Positions 1-7,985 of a stretch of 53,702 nt of DNA are shown here, in pieces (within the stretch, counting starts at the first letter, position 1; each line of letters starts with the position of its first letter). The stretch is from an uncultured Pseudomonadota bacterium (GTDB taxonomy: Bacteria; Pseudomonadota; Gammaproteobacteria; Burkholderiales; SG8-39): contig CAIVVS010000009.1 in the NCBI GenBank assembly GCA_903909415.1, positions 1-53,702 of the forward strand, written 5' to 3'. The translations under genes were made by a program, and so were the position numbers. The notes under the pieces were generated by a model. The model had not been told where the DNA came from. It saw only the letters and a list, made by a program, of their open reading frames with translations, and ran no database searches.

Positions 1-699
1 GGCGATGCGCCTGCCGGCCGCCGCGAGCAGCGCGCCCGGTTCGATCGCGGCGGCGCGGGTGGCGGCATGCCGCACCACGCCGCGCTGCGCGAGGACGGCG
101 GCCGCCAGGCGCTGGGCGCGCGGCGCATGCGAGGCCAGCGGCAAAGGCGAGTCATACACCAGCGACAGGCGCGCGCGCGGGCCGAGGCGGGTGCGCATCG
201 CCAGCACCGTCTCCACGCCGCCGGCACCCCCCCCGACCACCGCGATGTCCAGCGCCCCCGGGTCGCCCGCGGCGAGCGCGTTCCACGCCGCGAGGAAGGC
301 ATCCACCGGCTTGATGGCCAGCAACTGGCCGCGCGCGATCGCCCCGGCGGCGCCGGCCAGGCCCGCGGTCGGTGGCGTCGAGCCGATGTCCAGCGACAGC
401 AGGTCCCAGGACAGGCGCGTGCCGTCATCGAGATCCAGCACGCGCGCGCCGGCGTCCATGCGAATGACGCGCTGCGCCAGCAGGCGCGCACCGGCGCGCG
501 CCGCCAGCCACGCGAGGTCGACGTGGCATTCCTCGAAGGCGTAGAAGCCGGCGACCAGCCCGGGCAGCATCCCCGAGTAAGCCGCCCAGCGACCCGGGTT
601 CACCAGCACCAGGTCGAGGTCGGGTTCCGCCACGAGCGCGAAACGGCGCAGCACCTCGATGTGCGCGTGGCCGCCCCCGACCAGCACCAGGGTCTTCAC
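1..699 (-). CDS. SelD-associated pyridine nucleotide-disulfide oxidoreductase, 5' part
   Basis: The first 233 codons lie in the window; the 3' end runs off the left edge. The protein opens with an FAD-binding Rossmann segment (VLVGGGHAHIEVLRRF), then AYSGMLPGLVAGFY, DIGSTPPTAG near residue 105 and a second dinucleotide-binding motif VVGGGAGGVE near residue 150. This matches the NADH dehydrogenase-like family found next to, or fused to the N-terminus of, selenide water dikinase (TIGR03169 type). The start is GTG at 699: it overlaps the TGA of the upstream transferase gene (GTGA), like the other junctions of this operon. Whether it continues into a SelD domain cannot be seen. A redox role for it in the ArsS/selenium-linked operon is inferred from context. 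Confidence 0.85.
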   Translation of the reverse strand, partial: MKTLVLVGGGHAHIEVLRRFALVAEPDLDLVLVNPGRWAAYSGMLPGLVAGFYAFEECHVDLAWLAARAGARLLAQRVIRMDAGARVLDLDDGTRLSWDLLSLDIGSTPPTAGLAGAAGAIARGQLLAIKPVDAFLAAWNALAAGDPGALDIAVVGGGAGGVETVLAMRTRLGPRARLSLVYDSPLPLASHAPRAQRLAAAVLAQRGVVRHAATRAAAIEPGALLAAAGRRIA

Positions 700-1361
700 G
701 GGCCGGACTCCACCAGTTCACCCATGCCGCAGGAAGCCAGCCGCGCCAGGTCGCCGGGCCGGTCCAGGTCCCAGAGCGGCGGCAGCTCGCGCCAGGTGAG
801 GCCGGCAGCGCCAAGACGTTCGCGCGTCTGCTGCATCACGCGCTCACTGCCCCATTCGACGTCCCGGAACACCGCGTCGCGCGCCGCGCCCAGCCCGGCG
901 CGCAGGCCGACCAGTACATAGCCGCCGTCCTCGGCGGGCACGAACACCGCATCGGACTCCGCCAGTGCCGCCGCGGCAGCGTCCAGGCAGGCGGCATCCA
1001 TCGCGGGGATGTCGGAGCCGATCAGCAGGGTCGCGCCGCCGGCAAAAGCGAAGCAGCGCGCCATGCGTTCGCCAAGGTCGCCTATGCCCTGGGCGTGCAG
1101 GGATACACCGAATTCGCTCGCGCAGTCCGCGAAGAAGCCATGCGTCACATCCGGCGCGCACCAGAGTTCCACCGACGCCGGGCGTGCGGCCGTCGGCATG
1201 CCATTCGCTGCGCCGGTCGCCACCGCGAGCCCATGCCGCACCAGCCGGCGGTGCAGGCGCGCGGCGCCCTCGGCGCCCAGCGCCGGGATCAGGCGGGTCT
1301 TCACCGCACCCGGCACCGGCGCCTTGGCGAACACCGCGATGCGCAGCGCGTGGCCGGCCAT
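696..1361 (-). CDS. rSAM/selenodomain-associated transferase 1 (DUF2064, TIGR04282 type)
   Basis: A 221-residue nucleotidyltransferase/glycosyltransferase-A fold protein. The N-terminal signature AKAPVPGAVKTRLIP resembles the CofC/MobA nucleotide-binding loop. LLIGSDIPAMDA and VFVPAEDGGYVLVGLR are the metal- and substrate-site blocks of the DUF2064 family, and its length fits the family. The ATG at 1361 overlaps the TGA of the upstream glycosyltransferase (ATGA), so a longer upstream start is unlikely. This family is nearly always paired with the TIGR04283 transferase and an ArsS-type radical SAM protein, and both are present here. The presumed job is transfer of a sugar or nucleotidyl group in arsenosugar or related metabolism; the substrate is not known from sequence. 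Confidence 0.88.
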   Translation of the reverse strand: MAGHALRIAVFAKAPVPGAVKTRLIPALGAEGAARLHRRLVRHGLAVATGAANGMPTAARPASVELWCAPDVTHGFFADCASEFGVSLHAQGIGDLGERMARCFAFAGGATLLIGSDIPAMDAACLDAAAAALAESDAVFVPAEDGGYVLVGLRAGLGAARDAVFRDVEWGSERVMQQTRERLGAAGLTWRELPPLWDLDRPGDLARLASCGMGELVESGP

Positions 1362-2044
1362 CAGCGCGCCGTCCGCTCCGGGCTGTAGGCGCGCGCCAGC
1401 GAGTCGGGCGAAGCGCCGAAGAAGTAGCGCAGGCGCAGCGACCACATCAGCAGGATGGTGCGCAGCGCGCCATGACGGTCCCAGCGCCGGCCGGACGTGG
1501 CCACGGCCTCGCGCAGGCAGGCGGGCGGCGACAGGCGCTTCAGCCGCGCGGACAGTTCGATGTCTTCCATCAGCGGGATGGCCGGGAAACGCCCCGCCGC
1601 CTCGAAGGCCTCGCGTCGCATGAACATCGCCTGGTCGCCGGTGGCGATGCCGGTCAGGCGCGAACGCAGGTTCATCATCACCGCGACCAGCGGCAGCAGC
1701 GTGCTCGCGCCATCGATGCGCACGTCGAAGCGCCCCCAGGCCCGTTCCGCCAGCGCGCGCGCCACCAGCGCATCGGCGCCTTCGGGCAGGCGGGCATCCG
1801 CGTGCAGGAACAGCAGCGCATCACCGCGCGCGGCGGCGGCCCCGGCGTTCATCTGGCTGGCGCGGCCGCGCGGCGCGACCAGCACGCGGTCGGCCAGCGG
1901 CGTGGCGCGCACCACAGTGTCATCCGTGGATCCGCCATCCACCACCAGGACTTCCACGCCGCGCGCGCGCAGCGCCTGCAGCGGCGCGAGCGCGGCGGCG
2001 ATGCCTGCGGATTCTTCCAGCACCGGAATGACTATCGACAGCAT
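1361..2044 (-). CDS. rSAM/selenodomain-associated glycosyltransferase 2 (GT2 fold, TIGR04283 type)
   Basis: A 227-residue family 2 glycosyltransferase. It has the N-terminal IVIPVLEES, the acceptor/nucleotide motif VLVVDGGSTDDT near residue 33, GRASQMNAGAAAARGDALLFLHADARLP (a DXD-like HAD block) and a C-terminal EDIELSARLKR motif. GDALLFLHAD and ASQMNAGA are hallmarks of the TIGR04283 subgroup associated with arsenosugar biosynthesis. It is probably cytoplasmic; the hydrophobic stretches are short. It sits between the DUF547 gene (9 bp upstream) and its usual partner transferase (4-bp overlap). The sugar donor is unknown. Confidence 0.9.
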   Translation of the reverse strand: MLSIVIPVLEESAGIAAALAPLQALRARGVEVLVVDGGSTDDTVVRATPLADRVLVAPRGRASQMNAGAAAARGDALLFLHADARLPEGADALVARALAERAWGRFDVRIDGASTLLPLVAVMMNLRSRLTGIATGDQAMFMRREAFEAAGRFPAIPLMEDIELSARLKRLSPPACLREAVATSGRRWDRHGALRTILLMWSLRLRYFFGASPDSLARAYSPERTAR

Positions 2045-2053
2045 GGGCCAAGA

Positions 2054-2935
2054 CTAGCGCGCCTTGTCACGCACGGGTTCGCGCGTCGGGTCGCGCGTGA
2101 GATCGTTCAGCGCCCAGTCATACTCGATGAAGCGGATCGTCGCCCTTCCCTCGGCGACCAACTCGCGCTGCTCGGCCGTGTCGGCCAGCAAGGCGGCATG
2201 GCGGCCCAGCCAGGCCGCGAGCGAGGTCACCGGCGCGCCGCCCGCCACGCCGCGCCAGCCCTTGTCCCAGTCCTTGCCGTACCAGTCGAAGATGCGCGAT
2301 AGCTCCAGCGCCCCGCGTTGCGCGTCGTAGCGGTTGCGGCTGCGGTCGGACAGGAAGCGCTGCGCCTGCTGCTCGAGCTGCGCGTCCAGGCGCGCGGCGA
2401 CATAGGCTTCCTCGCGCAGCATCGGGCAGCCGATGGACGCGCAGTTCACCGCGAAGTGCAGGCGCACGTCCTCGTAGGCCCCGGGCGCGCGCAGCATCTC
2501 GTGCTCGACCGCATCCAGCGTCTGCTCGCGCCCCAGCAGACGGAAGAACTTCTGCTTCCAGGCGTTGGTGAACACGCTGCCGTAGTCGCGTATCGACTTG
2601 TGGCGCGGGTACTGGGTGAGGATCAGCTCGACGGTGAAGCCGTTGTAGGCATTGATCAGGAAGGCCATGCGCTCGGGCTTGCTCCAGGCCGCGAACTGCG
2701 CTTCGGTCACCGCTTCCAGCGAGGCCAGCCAGGCCTTCAGGGCGGCGCGGTCGCGCGCCATGCCGGCGTAGTCCAGTTGCGAGGCCTTGCCGCCCTCGCG
2801 CAGCACCACGTGCTTCGCGAGCAGCGCGTTCCAGGCCGCGTAGCCGTGGTCGAAGGCCTGCGACCATGCGGGGCTGGCGCCCGATGCCAGCACCCCCGCC
2901 ACCACCACGGCACGGAGCAGGCGCCGCAGCAGCAT
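2054..2935 (-). CDS. DUF547 secreted protein
   Basis: A 293-residue protein with a clear signal peptide (MLLRRLLRAVVVAGVLASGA, cleavage near residue 25 at AWSQA). The DUF547 core follows: FLINAYNGFTVELI around residue 92, a conserved block with LHFAVNCASIGCP around residue 160, and a C-terminal FDWYGKDW segment. DUF547 resembles a transglutaminase/papain-like fold; the Asn-Cys and His-rich blocks are the conserved part, but no activity is established. The protein would act in the periplasm. The start ATG overlaps the stop of the flavoprotein fusion gene (ATGA). DUF547 genes recur beside TVP38/reductase fusions and ArsS genes. Confidence 0.85.
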   Translation of the reverse strand: MLLRRLLRAVVVAGVLASGASPAWSQAFDHGYAAWNALLAKHVVLREGGKASQLDYAGMARDRAALKAWLASLEAVTEAQFAAWSKPERMAFLINAYNGFTVELILTQYPRHKSIRDYGSVFTNAWKQKFFRLLGREQTLDAVEHEMLRAPGAYEDVRLHFAVNCASIGCPMLREEAYVAARLDAQLEQQAQRFLSDRSRNRYDAQRGALELSRIFDWYGKDWDKGWRGVAGGAPVTSLAAWLGRHAALLADTAEQRELVAEGRATIRFIEYDWALNDLTRDPTREPVRDKAR

Positions 2936-5190
2936 CAATGCGCTTCCACGGGATAGGCCGGCCGGCGGTCGGTGAGCAGGCCCGGCAGCGCCGCGAGCAC
3001 GCCGGCCAGCGACCCCTCGCCGCGCGTCCAGGCCTGCCAGGCATCCAGCACCGCCCACTGGCCGCGGGTCACGCCGGCGCGCTTCCAGGCCCCGGCCGCG
3101 TACTTGTTGGCCTCGCTCATGGTCGGGTAGATGTGGATGGTGCCGAGGATCTTGCTCAGGCCCAGGCCGTGGCGCATCGCGAGCACGAACTCGGCGATCA
3201 GTTCTCCCGCACCCTCGCCGACGATGGTCACGCCCAGGATGCGGTCGCTGCCAGGTGCGGTCAGCACCTTGACCATGCCGTGCGCCTCGCCCTCGGCGAT
3301 CGCGCGGTCCAGGTCGTCGATGCCGTAGCGCGTGACCTGCACCGCGATGCCGCGCTCGCGCGCCTCGGATTCCGACAGGCCGACGCGCGCCACCTCGGGG
3401 TCGGTGAAGGTCGCCCAGGGGATCACCGAATAGTCGGCGCGGAAACGCTTCAGACCGCCGAACAGCGCGTTCACCGCCGCATACCAGGCCTGGTGCGCGG
3501 CGACATGGGTGAACTGGTAGGGACCGACCACGTCGCCGCAGGCGTAGATGTTGGGCAGGCGCGTCTGCAGGAACTCGTCTGCCTGCACGGTGCGGGCCGG
3601 CGTATTGCCTATACCCAGTTCCTCCAGCCCGTAGCCGGCGGTGTTCGCCACCCGACCGACGGCGCAGAGCAGTGCGTCGAAGCCGACCACCACCTCCTCC
3701 ACCGGCTTGCCGTCCGCGTCCAGCCGGTCGGCGAGCAACTGCTTCTCGCCGTCCTGGATGCGGAACGCGCGCGCGCGGTGGCCGGTGAGCACGGCGATGC
3801 CCCCGGCGCGGAATGCCGCCATCACCGCCTCCGACACCTCCGGGTCCTCGCGCACCAGCAGGCGCGGCGCCATCTCGACCTGCGTGACCTGCGAGCCGAG
3901 GCGCGCGAAGGCCTGCGCCAGTTCCGAGCCGATCGGCCCGCCGCCGAGTACCAGCAGTCGCTTGGGGCGCTCGCGCAGCGACCAGACCGTGTCCGAGGTC
4001 AGGCAGCCGACCTGCTCGATGCCCGGAATCGGCGGCACGAAGGGCCGCGCGCCGGCGGCGATGATGATGTTGCGTGTCGTCAGCACGCGCCGGCTGCCAT
4101 CGGCCTGCGTGACCTCCACCGTCCACGGCGAGGTAATGCGCGCCTCGCCCTGCAGGCATTCGACCCCGAGCTTGGTGTAGCGCTCGACGGAATCGTGCGG
4201 TTCGATCGCGCTGACCACGCGCGAGACCCGTTCCATCACCGCCGCGAAATCCGCCTCGGCGGGCGCCGCCTTCAGCCCGTACTCGCCGGCGCGCGCAAAG
4301 CCCGCCAGCATGCGCGCCGACTTGATCAGCGCCTTGGACGGCACGCAGCCGGTGTTCAGGCAGTCCCCGCCCATGCGGTGTTTCTCGACCAGCGTAACCT
4401 TGGCGCGCGTCGCCGCCGCGATGTAGGCCGACACCAGCCCGGCAGAGCCCGCACCTATCACCACCAGGTTGCGCTCGAAGCGCGCCGGGCGCAGCGAAGC
4501 CCAGGGCGCGTACACGCGGCGCGCGCGCAGCGCGTCAGTGATGCGGGTGGCCGCCAGCGGGAACAGGCCGAGCAGCACGAAGGCACCGAGCAGCCCGGGC
4601 GACAGGATGCCCGAGGCCGACTCCAGCTTCGCCAGCTGCGTGCCTGCGTTCACGTAGACGACAGTGCCCAGCAGCATGCCGAGCTGGCTGACCCAGTAGA
4701 AGGTCGCCGCGCGCATCTTCGTGAGGCCGAAGGCGAGGTTCACCACGAAGAACGGCACCACCGGGATCATGCGCAGCGTGAACAGGTAGAACGGGCCGTC
4801 GCGCGCCACGCCCTCGTTGATCGCGCGCAGGTTGGAGGCGAAACGCTGCTGCACCGACTCGCCCAGCACATAGCGCGCCATCAGGAAGGCCAAGGTCGCG
4901 CCCAGCGAGGAAGCGAAGGACACGATGATGGTGCCGGTGAGCGTGCCGAACAGCGCGCCGCCCAGCAGCGTCACCAGGGCCGCGCCCGGAATCGACAGGC
5001 CCGCGATCGCAACGTAGGCGGCGAAATAAGCTGCGACCACCGCGACCGGATTCGACTGGTAGAGCGCGGCCAGTTCCAACTGGCGCGACTTGATGGCGGC
5101 GAAGCTCAGTTCGCGGCCCAGGTCGAAGGCGAAGAAGGCCCCGACCAGGCCGGCCACCAGCAGGACGACGGCGATGCGGCCCGGTTTCAT
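2935..5190 (-). CDS. TVP38/TMEM64 (DedA-like) membrane domain fused to a mercuric reductase/dihydrolipoamide dehydrogenase-type flavoprotein
   Basis: A 751-residue fusion. Residues 1-220 hold about six membrane segments with a TVP38/VTT core (SIPGAALVTLLGGALFG, LRMIPVVPFFVVNLAFGL). From about 240 a complete class I flavoprotein disulfide reductase follows: FAD motif VVIGAGSAGLVSA, redox-active pair in GGDCLNTGCVPSK, NAD(P) motif LVLGGGPIGSELAQ, YACGDVVG, and the C-terminal HIYPTMSEANK that supplies the His/Glu couple. ATG at 5190 is preferred over 5196: it overlaps the upstream TGA and has an AGGAG seven bases upstream, whereas 5196 would leave one base. Reduction of a metal/metalloid or a disulfide at the membrane is plausible, but the N-terminal metal-binding domain of MerA is absent. 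Confidence 0.88.
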   Translation of the reverse strand: MKPGRIAVVLLVAGLVGAFFAFDLGRELSFAAIKSRQLELAALYQSNPVAVVAAYFAAYVAIAGLSIPGAALVTLLGGALFGTLTGTIIVSFASSLGATLAFLMARYVLGESVQQRFASNLRAINEGVARDGPFYLFTLRMIPVVPFFVVNLAFGLTKMRAATFYWVSQLGMLLGTVVYVNAGTQLAKLESASGILSPGLLGAFVLLGLFPLAATRITDALRARRVYAPWASLRPARFERNLVVIGAGSAGLVSAYIAAATRAKVTLVEKHRMGGDCLNTGCVPSKALIKSARMLAGFARAGEYGLKAAPAEADFAAVMERVSRVVSAIEPHDSVERYTKLGVECLQGEARITSPWTVEVTQADGSRRVLTTRNIIIAAGARPFVPPIPGIEQVGCLTSDTVWSLRERPKRLLVLGGGPIGSELAQAFARLGSQVTQVEMAPRLLVREDPEVSEAVMAAFRAGGIAVLTGHRARAFRIQDGEKQLLADRLDADGKPVEEVVVGFDALLCAVGRVANTAGYGLEELGIGNTPARTVQADEFLQTRLPNIYACGDVVGPYQFTHVAAHQAWYAAVNALFGGLKRFRADYSVIPWATFTDPEVARVGLSESEARERGIAVQVTRYGIDDLDRAIAEGEAHGMVKVLTAPGSDRILGVTIVGEGAGELIAEFVLAMRHGLGLSKILGTIHIYPTMSEANKYAAGAWKRAGVTRGQWAVLDAWQAWTRGEGSLAGVLAALPGLLTDRRPAYPVEAH

Positions 5191-6206
5191 GCGCATGCTC
5201 CTGCGTGGACTGCGGCGAGCGCCTGATCGGGACGGAAGGCCGGTCCCTCGCAGATGCGCCGGAAGTAGGACACATGCGCGTCCGACCCGGCCGGCCAGTC
5301 GGCAAGGAAACAGGACAGCCAGGCCGCGTGGTCGTAGTCCAGCCGCAGGGCGTCCACATGGACGTCGCCGATGCGCGTGCCATAGAGGCGCGCCGCGCCC
5401 GCCACGCCGCCGGCCGGCGTGAGCGAGACCCGCGTGACCACGCCGTAACGCGTGCCGGCGAAGTTGGGCATGCCGGCCGCGCCGTTGTTGATCACCCAGC
5501 CGCCCGCCTGCCCGTTGCGGACCTCGCGCAGGGCCGGCAGGCAGGTATGGCTGCTGGCGAACAGGCCGACTTGCGCCTGCGCGAACCAGTCCGCGATGCG
5601 CAGCCCGGCGGCGTCATCAGCCAGCCTGTCGTGCGCGAAGTCCCAGCCGGCGAGCGACTGCGCGTCGCCGTGCACGATGCCCACCCGCAACCCGCCGACG
5701 CGCGCAGCGAGGAACATGGGCAGCGCGCCCAGCCGCGCCCGCAGGTCCGGCGCACCGCGCGCGGTGCCGCGCAGGCGCGCGAGCATGGCATTCGACCGTG
5801 CCACGTCCGCATCGGACACCTCGTCCGGGTAGGCACAGCCGCAGCCGGCATCGGATGCGCCCGGCAGCGGCTCGGCGGCGAGTTCGGTCTCCACGTTGCC
5901 GCGGCTGGCGTGGTGCGCGAGCACCCGGCGGTTGACGGCCTCGAAACCGGCCAGCGAGACGTTGCACCAGTTGAAGTCGCCGTTGAAGGCGAGCGCCACG
6001 CGTCCGCGCTCGGCGCCGGCGAGGCGCTCCAGCGCATCGAGTGCGTACGGGTTGCCGTACAGGCCGCCGGCGACGTAGAGCGTGTGCGCGTCGATGTCCG
6101 GCGCCTCCGCCAGCGCGGCCGGCGTGTAGCGGTAGTGCAGCGGACACATGCGTCCCGGCGACGCGCCGGCATCCTGCGGGGGCACGGCGGATTCAGAGGA
6201 TGTCAT
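5187..6206 (-). CDS. Metallophosphoesterase-like protein with degenerate metal motifs
   Basis: A 339-residue cytoplasmic protein. The order of blocks follows the calcineurin-like phosphoesterase fold: YVAGGLYGN where GDIHGN is expected, FNGDFNWCN where GDxxDR/GNHD is expected, VGIVHGDAQSLAGW, then SSHTCLP resembling GHTHxP, and WVINNGAAGMP. Several metal ligands are therefore altered, so hydrolase activity is uncertain. An AAGGTG ribosome site lies about five bases before ATG 6206. It overlaps the permease gene by 14 bp and the reductase fusion by 4 bp, so the three are translationally linked. I cannot name a characterised homologue. Confidence 0.6.
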   Translation of the reverse strand: MTSSESAVPPQDAGASPGRMCPLHYRYTPAALAEAPDIDAHTLYVAGGLYGNPYALDALERLAGAERGRVALAFNGDFNWCNVSLAGFEAVNRRVLAHHASRGNVETELAAEPLPGASDAGCGCAYPDEVSDADVARSNAMLARLRGTARGAPDLRARLGALPMFLAARVGGLRVGIVHGDAQSLAGWDFAHDRLADDAAGLRIADWFAQAQVGLFASSHTCLPALREVRNGQAGGWVINNGAAGMPNFAGTRYGVVTRVSLTPAGGVAGAARLYGTRIGDVHVDALRLDYDHAAWLSCFLADWPAGSDAHVSYFRRICEGPAFRPDQALAAVHAGACA

Positions 6207-7056
6207 GTCGCACCTTGCGGCTGAGTGTGTCGAATGCGGCCACCAGGCCGACGATGGCGAGCAGCAGCGTGGCCAGGCGCCCCCACTGGAACAGCGACAC
6301 TGCCTCCGACACCAGCAGGCCGAGGCCGCCGGCGCCGATCAGGCCGAGCACGGTCGAATCACGCACGTTGAACTCCCAGACGTAGAGGTGCGTGGACAGC
6401 CAGCGCGGCAGCATGGTCCGCCCCAGCCCGAATACCAGGGTCTGCATCGGGGACAGCCCGAGCGCGACGCCGGACTCGATCATGCGCGCATCCACGGCCT
6501 CTATCGCCTCGGCGTAGAGCTTGCCGTAGGTGCCGAAGGAATGTGCCGCGATCGCGAGCACGCCCGCCATCGGCCCCAGGCCGATGATGCCCACGATCAG
6601 CAGGCCGAACACCAGCGTGTGGATGGAGCGCGCCACGTCCAGCGCGATGCGCGCCGGCAGTGCGAGCCAGCGCGGCTGGCGCATGTTGCGCGCCGACACC
6701 AGCCCGAAGGGAAAGGCGGCCAGCGCGGCGATCAGCGAGCCCAGCGTGGCGATCTTGAACGTGGTCCAGGCCGCGCCGAGCAGCGCGAGCAGGAAGCGCG
6801 CCTCGGACTCGCGCCGGTTCTCCACCCTCAGCACCCGCCCGTCGTCGGCGCGTATCTCCAGGCGCTCCGCCCCGTACCAGACGTCGAGGAAGCTCGGTTG
6901 CGCCAGCTCGGATGCAGTCGCCTTGAGGTTCTCCCAGGGCCGCCGGCCGAAGCTGAAGTCGCCGCTGGCCACGAACTGCCACAGCACCAGCGCGGCGAGC
7001 AGCGCGTAGCCAGCCGTCCATGCGCGCAGCCTGCGTCGGTCCGAGGCGGGGTCCAT
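6193..7056 (-). CDS. PhnE-like ABC transporter permease
   Basis: A 287-residue inner-membrane protein with one N-terminal membrane segment, a roughly 60-residue extracytoplasmic stretch and about five further segments. The ABC permease EAA-loop is seen as EAIEAVDARMIESGVALGLSPMQ, and NVRDSTVLGLIGAGGLG is the block typical of PhnE. Phosphonate-type permeases import oxyanions such as phosphonate, phosphite or phosphate esters. It starts 3 bp after the PhnD-like gene. No PhnC-type ATPase is encoded in the visible operon. The substrate in an ArsS operon could be an arsenic or phosphorus oxyanion; that is inference. Confidence 0.85.
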   Translation of the reverse strand: MDPASDRRRLRAWTAGYALLAALVLWQFVASGDFSFGRRPWENLKATASELAQPSFLDVWYGAERLEIRADDGRVLRVENRRESEARFLLALLGAAWTTFKIATLGSLIAALAAFPFGLVSARNMRQPRWLALPARIALDVARSIHTLVFGLLIVGIIGLGPMAGVLAIAAHSFGTYGKLYAEAIEAVDARMIESGVALGLSPMQTLVFGLGRTMLPRWLSTHLYVWEFNVRDSTVLGLIGAGGLGLLVSEAVSLFQWGRLATLLLAIVGLVAAFDTLSRKVRHDIL

Positions 7057-7059
7057 GCA

Positions 7060-7941
7060 TCAGCGGCGCGGCGGCTGCAGCTTGCCGGTGGCCAGGCCCG
7101 CCTCGCGGATCGGTGCATAGAACGCGTTGTCCCTGGTGGCGAAGCCGGTGTAGCGCGCCGGCAGCAGTCCGGGGCGCGATTTCAGCAGCGCGCCGGTGGC
7201 CTCCAGCGCGCGCTGCAGTTGCGCGACGAAGGCGCGCTCGCGCGCGAGCTGGGCGCTGACCGCGAAGGCGTCGTTGGGCAGGGGCGCGGAAGTCCAAATG
7301 ATGCGGCTGTCGGCCGCCTTGATCAGGCCTTCGGCGATCATCGCGTCGCGGTTGCGGTTGTAGTCGGCCCCGGCGTCCAGCTCGCCGCGCGTGACCTGCA
7401 TCTGGATCGCCTGGTGCTTCGTGTAGACCACCTTGCCCAGCCATTTGTCCGGCTCCACGCCCATCTTCTGGAACTGGTGGAAGGGGATCAGGTAACCGGA
7501 AGTCGATCCCTGGTCGCCGAAGGCGAAGCTGCGGCCCTTGAGGTCTTCGATGCGGTTGATGCCGCTGCCCGGGCGCGTCACCATGATCGCGTAGTACTCC
7601 GGCTTGCCCTCGTAGAGGATGGTGGACACCGCCTGCGCGCCAGCCTGGTGGTTGGCCAGCACGTAGCCCCACGGCCCCATCAGCGCGAGGTCGGTCTCCC
7701 CGCTGGCGAGCGACTTGGCCAGGCCCTCCCAGGTGTCCACGGTGCGCAGCACCACCTTCCGGCCGAGCGCGCCGGCGAGGTGCTCGGCCAGCGGCCGGTA
7801 GGTCGCGTCATTCTTCTCGCGGTCGGGCTGGAACAGGCCGACGCCGAACTGCAGCGTGGCCGGCACCTGGGCGTGGGCGATGCCCGCGCAAAGGCAGGTG
7901 ACCAGCGCGAGCAGTCGCGCCAACGGGAGGGGATGTCTCAT
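7060..7941 (-). CDS. PhnD-like periplasmic substrate-binding protein
   Basis: A 293-residue secreted protein with a signal peptide (LARLLALVTCLCAGIAHAQ, cut near residue 24). The mature part opens with LQFGVGLFQPDREKNDATYRPLAEHL and has ALMGPWGYVLAN, DLKGRSFAFGDQGSTSGYLIP and ELDAGADYNRNRD, the ligand-loop blocks of the PhnD/SsuA/TauT-type group (the S-T-S-G turn contacts the oxyanion in PhnD). ATG at 7941 is chosen because it precedes the signal peptide directly. It is followed after 3 bp by the permease gene, so the two form one uptake system. It is 44 bp downstream of the ArsS-type gene. Confidence 0.88.
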   Translation of the reverse strand: MRHPLPLARLLALVTCLCAGIAHAQVPATLQFGVGLFQPDREKNDATYRPLAEHLAGALGRKVVLRTVDTWEGLAKSLASGETDLALMGPWGYVLANHQAGAQAVSTILYEGKPEYYAIMVTRPGSGINRIEDLKGRSFAFGDQGSTSGYLIPFHQFQKMGVEPDKWLGKVVYTKHQAIQMQVTRGELDAGADYNRNRDAMIAEGLIKAADSRIIWTSAPLPNDAFAVSAQLARERAFVAQLQRALEATGALLKSRPGLLPARYTGFATRDNAFYAPIREAGLATGKLQPPRR

Positions 7942-7985
7942 GCGGGGATGACGCGTGACCGACCGGGACGCCGGGTGCGGCGGCG

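Noticed and set aside
2866..5226. Plus-strand open frame of nearly 790 codons opposite the TVP38-reductase fusion
   Set aside because: Shadow of the minus-strand gene; no domain or ribosome site.
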